In this document: positions 1-5,181 of the stretch, in pieces
Layout: each line of letters begins with the position of its first letter
Numbering within the stretch: position 1 is the stretch's first letter
NCBI GenBank assembly: GCA_030592025.1
Contig: JAUUZX010000113.1
Span: 1-6,037 of the forward strand
Source of the DNA: a bacterium
GTDB lineage: Bacteria > Krumholzibacteriota > Krumholzibacteria > LZORAL124-64-63
Reading direction: 5' to 3'
Length of the DNA: 6,037 bases
Notes under the pieces: model-generated
What the model saw: only the letters and a program-made list of their open reading frames with translations
Databases searched by the model: none
Told to the model about the DNA's origin: nothing
Position numbers and translations under genes: made by a program

Positions 1-225
1 GTCCGCAAGCGGATCCTACCGGGCAACATCTACGACGCCATGGGCAGCCATCGGCGCAGCGCCTGGATCAAGGAGATGCTCGGCGCCACGTCTCAGGCCA
101 AGTACTGCGAGTTGAAGGAAATGAGCGCGCACCGCTGCCCGCGGGAGATGGGCAAGCGCATCAAGCGCTCCGAGATCATGTACCACCACGAGATCACCAA
201 CCAGATGATCTGGAACCTGTTCTAG
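1..225 (+). CDS. C-terminal end of an unrecognised protein (5' truncated)
   Basis: The reading frame is open from base 1 to a TAG stop at 223-225, giving the last 74 residues of a protein whose start lies outside the window. The fragment is hydrophilic and rich in Lys, Arg, Glu and Met, with two Cys and several His (for example EMSAHRCPREMGK and a late MYHHEI), and ends in an aromatic/hydrophobic tail (MIWNLF). It has no transmembrane segment or low-complexity stretch and looks like the end of a soluble, mostly helical domain. An internal ATG at base 40 is in frame, but there is no ribosome-binding site before it and the frame continues upstream, so it is not taken as the start. I do not recognise the family. 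It lies on the same strand as the glycosyltransferase gene, 143 bases upstream, so the two may or may not share a transcript. Confidence 0.7.
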   Translation, partial: VRKRILPGNIYDAMGSHRRSAWIKEMLGATSQAKYCELKEMSAHRCPREMGKRIKRSEIMYHHEITNQMIWNLF

Positions 226-298
226 GCGGCACACCACGGGTGGAACGACCAGGCGCGGCAGGGTGGCGACGACCCGTCGGCCGATGTTTTCTCCCTCC

Positions 299-329
299 TT
301 GTGCCGACCGGTATGTGGTATCTATACCG
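299..329 (+). promoter_or_regulatory. Weak promoter-like elements with a dyad upstream of the glycosyltransferase gene
   Basis: This lies in the 143-bp gap before the glycosyltransferase gene. A TTGTGC at 299-304 is followed after 16-17 bases by TCTATA/CTATAC (321-327), a possible but poor -35/-10 pair. Overlapping it are two inverted repeats: CGGTAT (309-314) against ATACCG (324-329), and the 12-bp GGTAT-CT-ATACC (317-328). The dyad could be an operator covering the -10 element. No terminator-like hairpin with a T-run was seen after the upstream stop codon, so read-through from the upstream gene is also possible. Confidence 0.25.
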
Positions 330-368
330 AGGATCATCCGCACGGAACCGCAGCCGCCCCGGGGTCTC

Positions 369-2507
369 ATGAACACGAACGCTGACCAGGAAAACCCCCG
401 CCGCCACCTGATGACCCTCGCCGTGGTGTTCGGTGTGGCCCTCGCCGTGCGCGTGGTCGCCATCGTCACGTCCACGGGCAACCCCTCCTTCGCCACACCC
501 ATCACCGACGCCGGCACCTACGACGCCGTCGCCCGGCACCTGTGGCAAACGGGGCAAGCCGAGCCGCGGTTGTTCTGGCAACCCTTCCTCTACCCCCTGC
601 AACTGGCCCTGGTCTACGCCGCATCGGGCGGGTCCATCCTGGCGGCCAAGGTTTTCCAGGCGATCGTGGGGTCCTTCACCTGCGGTCTGGTGTACCTGAT
701 CGGATGGCGTCGCCTCGGCCGCCGCGTCGGGCTCATCGCCGCCGGCATCACGGCTTTCTACGGCCCCCTGATCCTCTTCGAAAGCGAGTTGTTGGCCACC
801 GGGGCCGCCGCTTTCTGGGGTGCGGCCCTGGTCCTTTTGTTCTCCGAAACCGAGCAGCGGCGTTCACCGATCCTGGCCGCCGCCCTCGGCGCCGCCGTCG
901 CGCTGGCGGTGCTCGCCCGGCCCACGTTCGTGCCCTTCGTGGTCATCGTCGCCGCCTGGACGGTGCGCTCGTGGTGGGTGCACGCCGGGTGGAGGAAAGC
1001 AGCGGGCACCGCCGCCCTCGGCCTCGTCGCTTTCGCCCTCGTCGCGGTGCCCTTCGCCGCATGGAACGGCGCGGTCACGGGCCACCGCGGGATCACGCCG
1101 GGTTCGGGCGGCCTCAACGTGCACCTCGGCAACAACCCCGACGTCTGCGCGACCCTCGCCATCCGGCCGGGCGTCGAGTGGGAAGACTACATGCGCCTGC
1201 CCGCGCAGAACGGCTTCACGGGGCCCGACGCCCGGGACCGCTACTTCTACGGCCGGGTGAAGGACTACCTGCGCCATGATCCAGGGAGTTTCTTCGCGGG
1301 TCTCGGACGCAAGACGCTGCAGATGGTCGGCTCGCGGGAGATCCCCCGGAACCTCGACGTCTACCTGTGGCGGGACTGGTCGCCGGTCCTGGCGGGGCTG
1401 ACCTGGCGGCTTGGATCCTTCAGCTTCCCCTTCGGGTTGCTGCTGCCCCTGGCGCTGCTGGGCGTGATCTGGCGCGGACGCCGCCTGGGAGCGCCGCTGC
1501 TCATGTTCCTCGTCCTGTACGCGGCCGCCGTCGTGCTCGTCTTCGTGACGGCCCGTTACCGCGTGCCCCTCGTGCCGGTGCTGGCGGTGGCGGCCGCGGC
1601 GGGCATCGAGGCTATCCTGGAAGGGCGGCGGCAGCGGGGTCGCGCGGGGATCATGTCGGCCGTCGTCGTGGCGACCGTCCTGTTGGCAACGGTCCCGGGG
1701 CCTTTCTGCGAGGAGGAGCAGAACATGGAGGCCGACCTGTGGTTCTGCCTCGGCACGGCCCAGTTCAGCACCGGCCAGGACAAGGACGCGTGGCGCAGCT
1801 TCGAAACGGCCCTGGCAGCGGACCCGCAGCAGGCCCAATCCCACTACAACCTCGGGGTGATTGCGGCGCGGAATGGGAACGGCGACCGGGCGGCTCGGCA
1901 CTACCGCGACGCCATCCGTCTGGAGCCCGACTTCCCCCGCGCACGGAACAACCTGGCGACCTTGCTGGCGCCGAGCGACCCCGCCGCGGCCGAGGAGCAG
2001 TTCCGCGCGGCCATCGCCAACGACCCGCGGTTCTCCATGGCCCGACGCAACCTGATCAGCCTGCTCATCGACACGGGTCGGTCACCGGAAGCCCTGCCGC
2101 TGCTCGACCAACTCATCGAAAAGGAACCGGGCCGCACCGATGATCAGGTCCTGCGCGGCAAGGCGTTGTTGGGCACGGGGAACCCCGCCGCTGCCGTCGC
2201 GGCGTTGCGATGGGCCCTGGCCCGGGGCGCCGAGGGCCATGAGGTGCGCCTCAATCTCGGTGGCGCCCTGATGGCGGACGGCAACCCGACGGACGCCCTC
2301 GAGCAATTCGAACGGGTGATCGCCGACTCCCCGCGTCTGCCCTGGGCCCACACCATGGCCGGCGTGGCCCTCGCCGAACTGGGGCGTCACGAAGCGGCAG
2401 GAGCCAGATTCGAGGAAGCCCTCGCCCTCGAACCCCGGGACGCCAGGGCCCGCCTGGGGTTTGCCAGGGCACAGGCCCAGCTGAAAGAGATCGAAGAACG
2501 ACGCTAG
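369..2507 (+). CDS. GT39/PMT-type membrane glycosyltransferase with C-terminal periplasmic TPR repeats
   Basis: The 712-residue product is a predicted integral inner-membrane GT-C fold glycosyltransferase. That class moves a sugar from a polyprenyl-phosphate donor to an acceptor on the periplasmic face; donor and acceptor here are unknown. About 11 membrane segments are visible at roughly 15-34, 88-112, 119-135, 142-158, 168-184, 186-200, 213-231, 352-368, 375-393, 398-415 and 428-445. The first outer loop carries TDAGTYD with Asp47, the usual catalytic-type acid of the family, then WQPFLYP at 70-76. The second outer loop has FESELL with Glu138, and TARYRVP at 394-400 is also family-like. Arg-rich loops (113-118, 164-165, 200-210, 369-372, 419-425) all fall on the cytoplasmic side, so the tail is periplasmic. 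Residues 457-691 form about seven TPR units. Cys447 and Cys460 flank the TPR entry and could form a disulfide. The ATG at 369 has only a weak GGGG before it. A GTG at 240 in the same frame would add 43 non-conserved-looking residues and is less likely. Confidence 0.9.
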   Translation: MNTNADQENPRRHLMTLAVVFGVALAVRVVAIVTSTGNPSFATPITDAGTYDAVARHLWQTGQAEPRLFWQPFLYPLQLALVYAASGGSILAAKVFQAIVGSFTCGLVYLIGWRRLGRRVGLIAAGITAFYGPLILFESELLATGAAAFWGAALVLLFSETEQRRSPILAAALGAAVALAVLARPTFVPFVVIVAAWTVRSWWVHAGWRKAAGTAALGLVAFALVAVPFAAWNGAVTGHRGITPGSGGLNVHLGNNPDVCATLAIRPGVEWEDYMRLPAQNGFTGPDARDRYFYGRVKDYLRHDPGSFFAGLGRKTLQMVGSREIPRNLDVYLWRDWSPVLAGLTWRLGSFSFPFGLLLPLALLGVIWRGRRLGAPLLMFLVLYAAAVVLVFVTARYRVPLVPVLAVAAAAGIEAILEGRRQRGRAGIMSAVVVATVLLATVPGPFCEEEQNMEADLWFCLGTAQFSTGQDKDAWRSFETALAADPQQAQSHYNLGVIAARNGNGDRAARHYRDAIRLEPDFPRARNNLATLLAPSDPAAAEEQFRAAIANDPRFSMARRNLISLLIDTGRSPEALPLLDQLIEKEPGRTDDQVLRGKALLGTGNPAAAVAALRWALARGAEGHEVRLNLGGALMADGNPTDALEQFERVIADSPRLPWAHTMAGVALAELGRHEAAGARFEEALALEPRDARARLGFARAQAQLKEIEERR

Positions 2508-2510
2508 CGC

Positions 2511-2912
2511 CTACCAGACCGGACCCGACCCCCGGCGATCACGATCGGCGAAGGAGCATTTGCCGCCCTCGACGTGGCCCCGGTACCGTTCCTCCCGGGT
2601 TTGTTCGTAGTGTTCCTCCAGCTTGCGGCACAGCGCGGGGCGCAACAGCCAGCGGCCGTCGTTTTGGGTCAGGATCTCCGTCGCCAAGGGGTAGTGGCGT
2701 CTGCGGTGGACGCCGTAGAGCTGCACGTGGTCGGACCCGATGCCCTCGTCCACCAGGGTCTCCAGCAACCCGCAAAGGGTGGCGGAGAAGTAGTGATCGT
2801 GAACGGGTTCGTTCCCCTGCCCGCCCAGGATGTCGACCCAGGCTTCGTAGGTGTAAGGCAGGCGGGTGGTCGGTTTCGGTCGTCGGCGCTTGAGTCTTGC
2901 GAGGATGCCCAT
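2511..2912 (-). CDS. Small orphan protein, last gene of the lipoprotein operon
   Basis: The 133-residue product is not recognised. It opens with a basic stretch (LKRRRPKP at 7-14) and has no signal peptide or membrane segment, so it is probably cytoplasmic. The middle contains YTYEAWVDILGGQGNEPVHDHYF (20-42, key residues Trp25, Gly30-Gly31, His38, His40), a helix-like LCGLLETLVDEGIG (46-59), then HVQLYGVHRRRHYPLATEIL (62-81) and a charged helix around 94-111. The tail ends GKCSFADRDRRGSGPVW. Several His (38, 40, 62, 69, 73, 101, 113) and Cys (47, 95, 119) residues could bind a metal, but no standard spacing is seen. Two adjacent ATGs (2915 and 2912) follow a perfect AAGGAGG. The second has the better spacing (5 bases from GGAGG) and is chosen. 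A longer frame back to 3008 would overlap the preceding gene and is rejected. It follows the beta-barrel gene by 31 bases and converges on the glycosyltransferase gene with a 3-bp gap. Confidence 0.75.
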   Translation of the reverse strand: MGILARLKRRRPKPTTRLPYTYEAWVDILGGQGNEPVHDHYFSATLCGLLETLVDEGIGSDHVQLYGVHRRRHYPLATEILTQNDGRWLLRPALCRKLEEHYEQTREERYRGHVEGGKCSFADRDRRGSGPVW

Positions 2913-2917
2913 CATCT

Positions 2918-2922
2918 CCTCC
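2918..2922 (-). promoter_or_regulatory. Ribosome-binding site of the small orphan gene
   Basis: On the minus strand AAAGGAGGAG stands directly before two consecutive ATG codons. The GGAGG core is 2 bases from the first ATG and 5 from the second. It decides against the longer in-frame start at 3008 and favours 2912. Confidence 0.8.
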
Positions 2923-2943
2923 TTTCGTGCAACACCGGTCCTC

Positions 2944-3765
2944 CTAGGGAAGAGCAAGGCCGATGCTGAAGCAGAACTGGGTTTCCAGGACCTCCTTGAT
3001 CCTATCATCCATGGGAATCTTGATCTGTAGGCTCGGGCGCCATCTGCCCAGATAGAGATTGCAGAAGACGCCCAACTGCTCGGTCATTTGTTCGCCCGGA
3101 TCCAATTCATCCTCGGACAACAGGGTGCGGGTGCTGAACCCACCACCGAAACTCGCCCGCTCGGTGACCATCATCGCCTGGACGCTGAAGAGCACCCACA
3201 TCTCGGCGCCATCCTGCAGGCCATCGCCCATGTCGACCCAGACGACGGGCGCCAGGCGGGTGTGCAGCGCGAACCCACTGGGCGTGCGGTATCGGTACCT
3301 CCCGCCAACGACGAAGGACATGATCTCGGGGAAGAAGGATTCGAAACGATCGACGTAGTCCGTGTACGCTCCCACGATGAGCGCCGAATTGTCCTTGGGC
3401 GCCGTCGGAGCGCGGGCCCCGAACTCGAACTGGAATCCCGACGTGGGGCTGCCCATCTCCGCGCCGATGTAGATGTTCCCGAACGCCTTCTCGGACTCGT
3501 CCCCGTCCTCTTCACCGACATACGCGAAGGGCACCTCGATGACCAGGTTCGAGTTGCGGCCGGTCTTGAGTCGGGTCGAGAGGAAGAGGGTCCTCGTGAA
3601 GGTGGAGAAATCGGCTTCCTTGAAGGGCGGCTTGACGATCTCCAGGTTCAACTCGTTGCGGCCGTGGGGTTCGATCCATGGGGACTGGGCCACCGTGTCC
3701 CCCGCGGCGAAGATCGACACGCCCAAAAACAGGAACGCGAAAACAGCAGGATATCGTCGCCGCAT
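2944..3765 (-). CDS. Predicted outer-membrane beta-barrel protein (PF13557-like transporter family)
   Basis: The 273-residue precursor starts with an Arg-rich n-region (MRRR), a hydrophobic stretch at 7-21 and a signal peptidase I site after Ala26 (TVA-QSP). The mature part alternates hydrophobic and polar residues in short strands broken by Asp/Glu/Gly-rich turns, for example EEDGDESEK at 85-93 and SEDELDPGEQ at 217-226, typical of a small beta-barrel. The pattern NLVIEVPFAYV (73-83) followed by GNIYIGAEMG (96-105) and a final amphipathic strand resembles the Phenol_MetA_deg (PF13557) group of outer-membrane proteins, whose substrates are mostly unproven. It ends LALP, without the terminal aromatic residue usual in barrel sorting signals, and has two late Cys (235, 265). 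The start at 3765 follows GGAGG with 6-base spacing, so an in-frame ATG at 3798 is rejected. It is the middle gene of the operon, 43 bases after the lipoprotein gene. Family assignment is tentative; outer-membrane location is likely. Confidence 0.82.
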   Translation of the reverse strand: MRRRYPAVFAFLFLGVSIFAAGDTVAQSPWIEPHGRNELNLEIVKPPFKEADFSTFTRTLFLSTRLKTGRNSNLVIEVPFAYVGEEDGDESEKAFGNIYIGAEMGSPTSGFQFEFGARAPTAPKDNSALIVGAYTDYVDRFESFFPEIMSFVVGGRYRYRTPSGFALHTRLAPVVWVDMGDGLQDGAEMWVLFSVQAMMVTERASFGGGFSTRTLLSEDELDPGEQMTEQLGVFCNLYLGRWRPSLQIKIPMDDRIKEVLETQFCFSIGLALP

Positions 3766-3771
3766 GGTCAG

Positions 3772-3776
3772 CCTCC
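3772..3776 (-). promoter_or_regulatory. Ribosome-binding site of the beta-barrel gene
   Basis: GGAGG on the minus strand, 6 bases before the ATG at 3765. It places the start just before the signal peptide and rules out the ATGs 21 and 33 bases upstream. Confidence 0.8.
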
Positions 3777-3808
3777 AGTGGGTCATGGGTGCATCCAAAT
3801 TGTTCCCA

Positions 3809-4894
3809 TCAACTCGGGCATGATATGTACCCCGAGGTCTTGGCGTACTCGATGGCCTCGATGACGATGCAGGCCACGTAATACATGGCCATGTTGTCGT
3901 AGAACTCCGTGTCGGCGTGGTCGAAGAAGCACTCGTAGTCGCAGGCGAGGTCGTCGATTTCGGCCAGGGTCTCGCACATGCGCATGAACCCGTAGGCCTG
4001 GATCAGCAGGCTCGGACCGTTGTCGACGAGAAAAAACTCGAGCAGGAACGCCTCGATGTTCAACGTGATGTATTCGATGTACTCCGCACGGAACGTGGAG
4101 GTCCTCACGTCGCACACCCCGCACAGGGTGCCGAGCCCGTCCTGATGGGCGACGATCCCCAACTCGGCGTCGGCCTTCACGGCGGCAAAGCCGTCGCGTA
4201 CCAGGTCCAGGGTAGCGCAGGAGATCCACAGGTCGTTCTCGACGATGGAGTCGTACATTTCCTGCAGTTCGAGTTGCAACTCGGTCCAACCGTCGGCACC
4301 GTGTTCCTCGACCATGACCGGTGCGAGGTAGAGATCCCAATCGACCTCGTGGAGGGTGACGATGCCCCAGGTCCACAACGGGGCGTGGTCGTAGGTGTGG
4401 ACGGTGATCGTGGTGTCGGTGCGGGCGTCGGGCAGTTCGAGACACCACCGCTGCACCGCGTCGTCGTAGCGGAACGCGGTGATGATCTCCCCGGTCTCGC
4501 AGACCAGGTCGCGGATGGGGAACGTGATCTCCATGTACAGGGAGTCGGGCAGGGCGGGCTGCTGGTCTGGCGGCGCGAAGGCGATGATCTCCAGATTGAG
4601 GGACCCGGTCATGAAGTTCGCGTAGCCTTCGAGGCCGTCGGGGAAGTTGGGTGTGGTGAAGGTGGTCTCGTAGCCCAGGTACACCGCCCATTCCCTGTCC
4701 CACATGCCGGGCGGGACATCGATCCTGACCCCGTAGAGAGGGTGGTCAGGGCTGGTGATGGCCATCGTTCCGCCGCCCGGGCCAATGCAGTTCTCGCCGC
4801 AGTCAGCGAAGGGGTCGGAGGGGTCGTCGTCGTTGCAGGCGCCGACCAGCAGCAGGGTGGCAAGGATTGCTGAAAGTAAGAGACGGGATTTCAT
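3809..4894 (-). CDS. Cys-rich lipoprotein with ZU5-like N-terminal and helical C-terminal domain
   Basis: The 361-residue precursor has a short signal peptide ending in the lipobox LVGAC, so Cys20 should be lipidated after cleavage by signal peptidase II. Asn at +2 is compatible with outer-membrane sorting under the E. coli rule. An acidic linker with Cys32 and Cys36 leads to a beta-rich domain at about 38-182. There GPGGGTMAI, then RIDVPPGMW (57-65), LYMEITFPI (119-127) and FRYDDAVQRWCLEL (141-154) resemble bacterial ZU5-like surface domains (GGT start, V-PPG turn). Residues 205-361 look alpha-helical, with CGVC at 258-261, CDYEC at 318-322 and a final Cys359. Besides the lipid-bearing residue there are 12 Cys (32, 36, 132, 151, 226, 258, 261, 307, 318, 322, 342, 359), an even number fitting six disulfides. 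The start at 4894 has GGAGG 5 bases upstream; an in-frame ATG at 4981 is rejected because it buries the lipobox. It is first in the three-gene block. Function is unknown. Confidence 0.88.
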   Translation of the reverse strand: MKSRLLLSAILATLLLVGACNDDDPSDPFADCGENCIGPGGGTMAITSPDHPLYGVRIDVPPGMWDREWAVYLGYETTFTTPNFPDGLEGYANFMTGSLNLEIIAFAPPDQQPALPDSLYMEITFPIRDLVCETGEIITAFRYDDAVQRWCLELPDARTDTTITVHTYDHAPLWTWGIVTLHEVDWDLYLAPVMVEEHGADGWTELQLELQEMYDSIVENDLWISCATLDLVRDGFAAVKADAELGIVAHQDGLGTLCGVCDVRTSTFRAEYIEYITLNIEAFLLEFFLVDNGPSLLIQAYGFMRMCETLAEIDDLACDYECFFDHADTEFYDNMAMYYVACIVIEAIEYAKTSGYISCPS

Positions 4895-4899
4895 GACGG

Positions 4900-4904
4900 C
4901 CTCC
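4900..4904 (-). promoter_or_regulatory. Ribosome-binding site of the lipoprotein gene
   Basis: GAGGAGG on the minus strand, with the GGAGG core 5 bases before the ATG at 4894. It agrees with the signal peptide and lipobox and sets the start. Confidence 0.82.
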
Positions 4905-4963
4905 TCGACGGCGAATGGCAGCGGCGCCGGTCGGCGATGGAGGAGGTGTTGGAACTGCGGGTG

Positions 4964-5001
4964 TCGGTCAGCCGCCTCCACGGCCTCGGTCGGCAGCCGC
5001 C
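4964..5001. repeat. Short imperfect direct repeat in the lipoprotein leader
   Basis: TCGGTCAGCCGCC at 4964-4976 recurs as TCGGTCGGCAGCCGCC at 4986-5001, differing by a 3-base insertion. Both lie in the GC-rich leader between the AT-rich control region and the lipoprotein start. It could be a protein-binding repeat, but in GC-rich DNA chance is a fair alternative. Confidence 0.25.
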
Positions 5002-5037
5002 GCTTGGGTCGACGGTTGTCCCACGGACCCCGTCACA

Positions 5038-5067
5038 TGGTCACGGGATCATTTTTGATAGTATAAT
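5038..5067 (+). promoter_or_regulatory. Probable sigma70-type promoter for pldA
   Basis: TATAAT at 5062-5067 matches the -10 consensus exactly. TGGTCA at 5038-5043 matches four of six -35 bases with an 18-base spacer. Transcription would start near 5074, leaving a leader of about 108 bases before pldA. The -10 lies inside the 16-bp palindrome, so a repressor bound there would block it. A second -10-like TATAAA sits 11 bases downstream at 5073-5078. Confidence 0.55.
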
Positions 5068-5071
5068 ATCA
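5056..5071. repeat. 16-bp near-perfect palindrome, candidate operator
   Basis: TGATAGTATAATATCA equals its own reverse complement at 14 of 16 positions (only positions 6 and 11 differ). It sits in an AT-rich island within very GC-rich DNA, between two divergent transcription units, and contains the perfect TATAAT. A dyad placed over a -10 element is the usual layout of a repressor operator. No known operator consensus is claimed. Confidence 0.55.
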
Positions 5072-5086
5072 GTATAAACGTGTCCA
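5058..5086 (-). promoter_or_regulatory. Possible promoter for the lipoprotein operon
   Basis: On the minus strand TGGACA (5086-5081) matches five of six -35 bases. It is followed by TACTAT (5063-5058, four of six -10 bases) at 17 bases, or by TATACT (5065-5060, five of six) at a short 15 bases. Transcription would start near 5052, giving a leader of about 155 bases. It overlaps the pldA promoter, so the two units probably compete for or share one control site. Confidence 0.4.
5060..5077. repeat. AGTATAA direct repeat with 11-bp phase
   Basis: AGTATAA occurs at 5060-5066 and again at 5071-5077, exactly 11 bases apart, about one helical turn. The first copy lies in the palindrome and the second just after it. 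Such phasing would put two protein contacts on one face of the helix. On the minus strand the same repeat supplies two TATACT -10-like hexamers. Confidence 0.4.
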
Positions 5087-5102
5087 CCATGAACTCGTTT
5101 GA

Positions 5103-5116
5103 CCCGGCCGCCCGGG
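5103..5116 (+). other. GC-rich stem-loop in the pldA leader
   Basis: CCCGG (5103-5107) can pair with CCGGG (5112-5116) around a CCGC loop. There is no following T-run, so it is not a standard terminator. If the pldA promoter call is right, it lies in the transcribed leader about 65 bases before the start codon. Confidence 0.3.
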
Positions 5117-5136
5117 CCCGTTAGTGTCCCTCTGCA

Positions 5137-5149
5137 TCGGTGGCACCGA
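5137..5149. repeat. 13-bp perfect dyad in the pldA leader
   Basis: TCGGTG-G-CACCGA is a perfect inverted repeat with a one-base centre. As RNA it could only form a 4-bp stem with a 5-base loop. Flanking GTGTC (5124-5128) and GACAC (5148-5152) offer an alternative, mutually exclusive pairing. It may be a protein-binding dyad or a switchable leader structure, or chance. It ends 32 bases before the start codon. Confidence 0.35.
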
Positions 5150-5170
5150 CACGCGTGACGCCTTCCGCGC

Positions 5171-5175
5171 GGGAG
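5171..5175 (+). promoter_or_regulatory. Ribosome-binding site of pldA
   Basis: GGGAG, 6 bases before the ATG at 5182. It supports this start, which also gives a proper signal peptide. Confidence 0.7.
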
Positions 5176-5181
5176 TGATCA

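Noticed and set aside
240..368. In-frame GTG start that would extend the glycosyltransferase by 43 residues
   Set aside because: It has no ribosome-binding site, and the extension is Arg/Pro-rich with no family resemblance. It would also push the first membrane segment away from the N-terminus. The promoter-like elements and dyad also lie within it.
864..1901. Long minus-strand open frame (345 codons) opposite the glycosyltransferase
   Set aside because: It is rich in Arg, His, Gln and Gly, as expected of a shadow frame in GC-rich DNA, has no domain signature, and lies entirely over a well-supported gene.
2537..2549. Dyad CGATC-AC-GATCG near the end of the orphan gene as a terminator
   Set aside because: The stem is only 5 bp with a 2-base centre and no T-run on either strand; it lies inside coding sequence.
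2916..3008. Longer start for the orphan gene
   Set aside because: It would overlap the end of the beta-barrel gene and ignore the perfect AAGGAGG before 2912.
3783..4703. Minus-strand open frame of 306 codons overlapping the lipoprotein gene
   Set aside because: It is extremely Arg/His-rich and out of frame with the lipoprotein, whose signal peptide, lipobox and ribosome-binding site are all clear.
3917..4873. Plus-strand open frame of 318 codons opposite the lipoprotein gene
   Set aside because: It is Val/Gly/Asp-rich shadow composition with no ribosome-binding site or recognisable motif.
4937..5077. Plus-strand frame of 46 codons (starts MEEVLELRV) ending in the AT-rich island
   Set aside because: It has no ribosome-binding site, runs through the promoter region it would have to follow, and its composition is not convincing.
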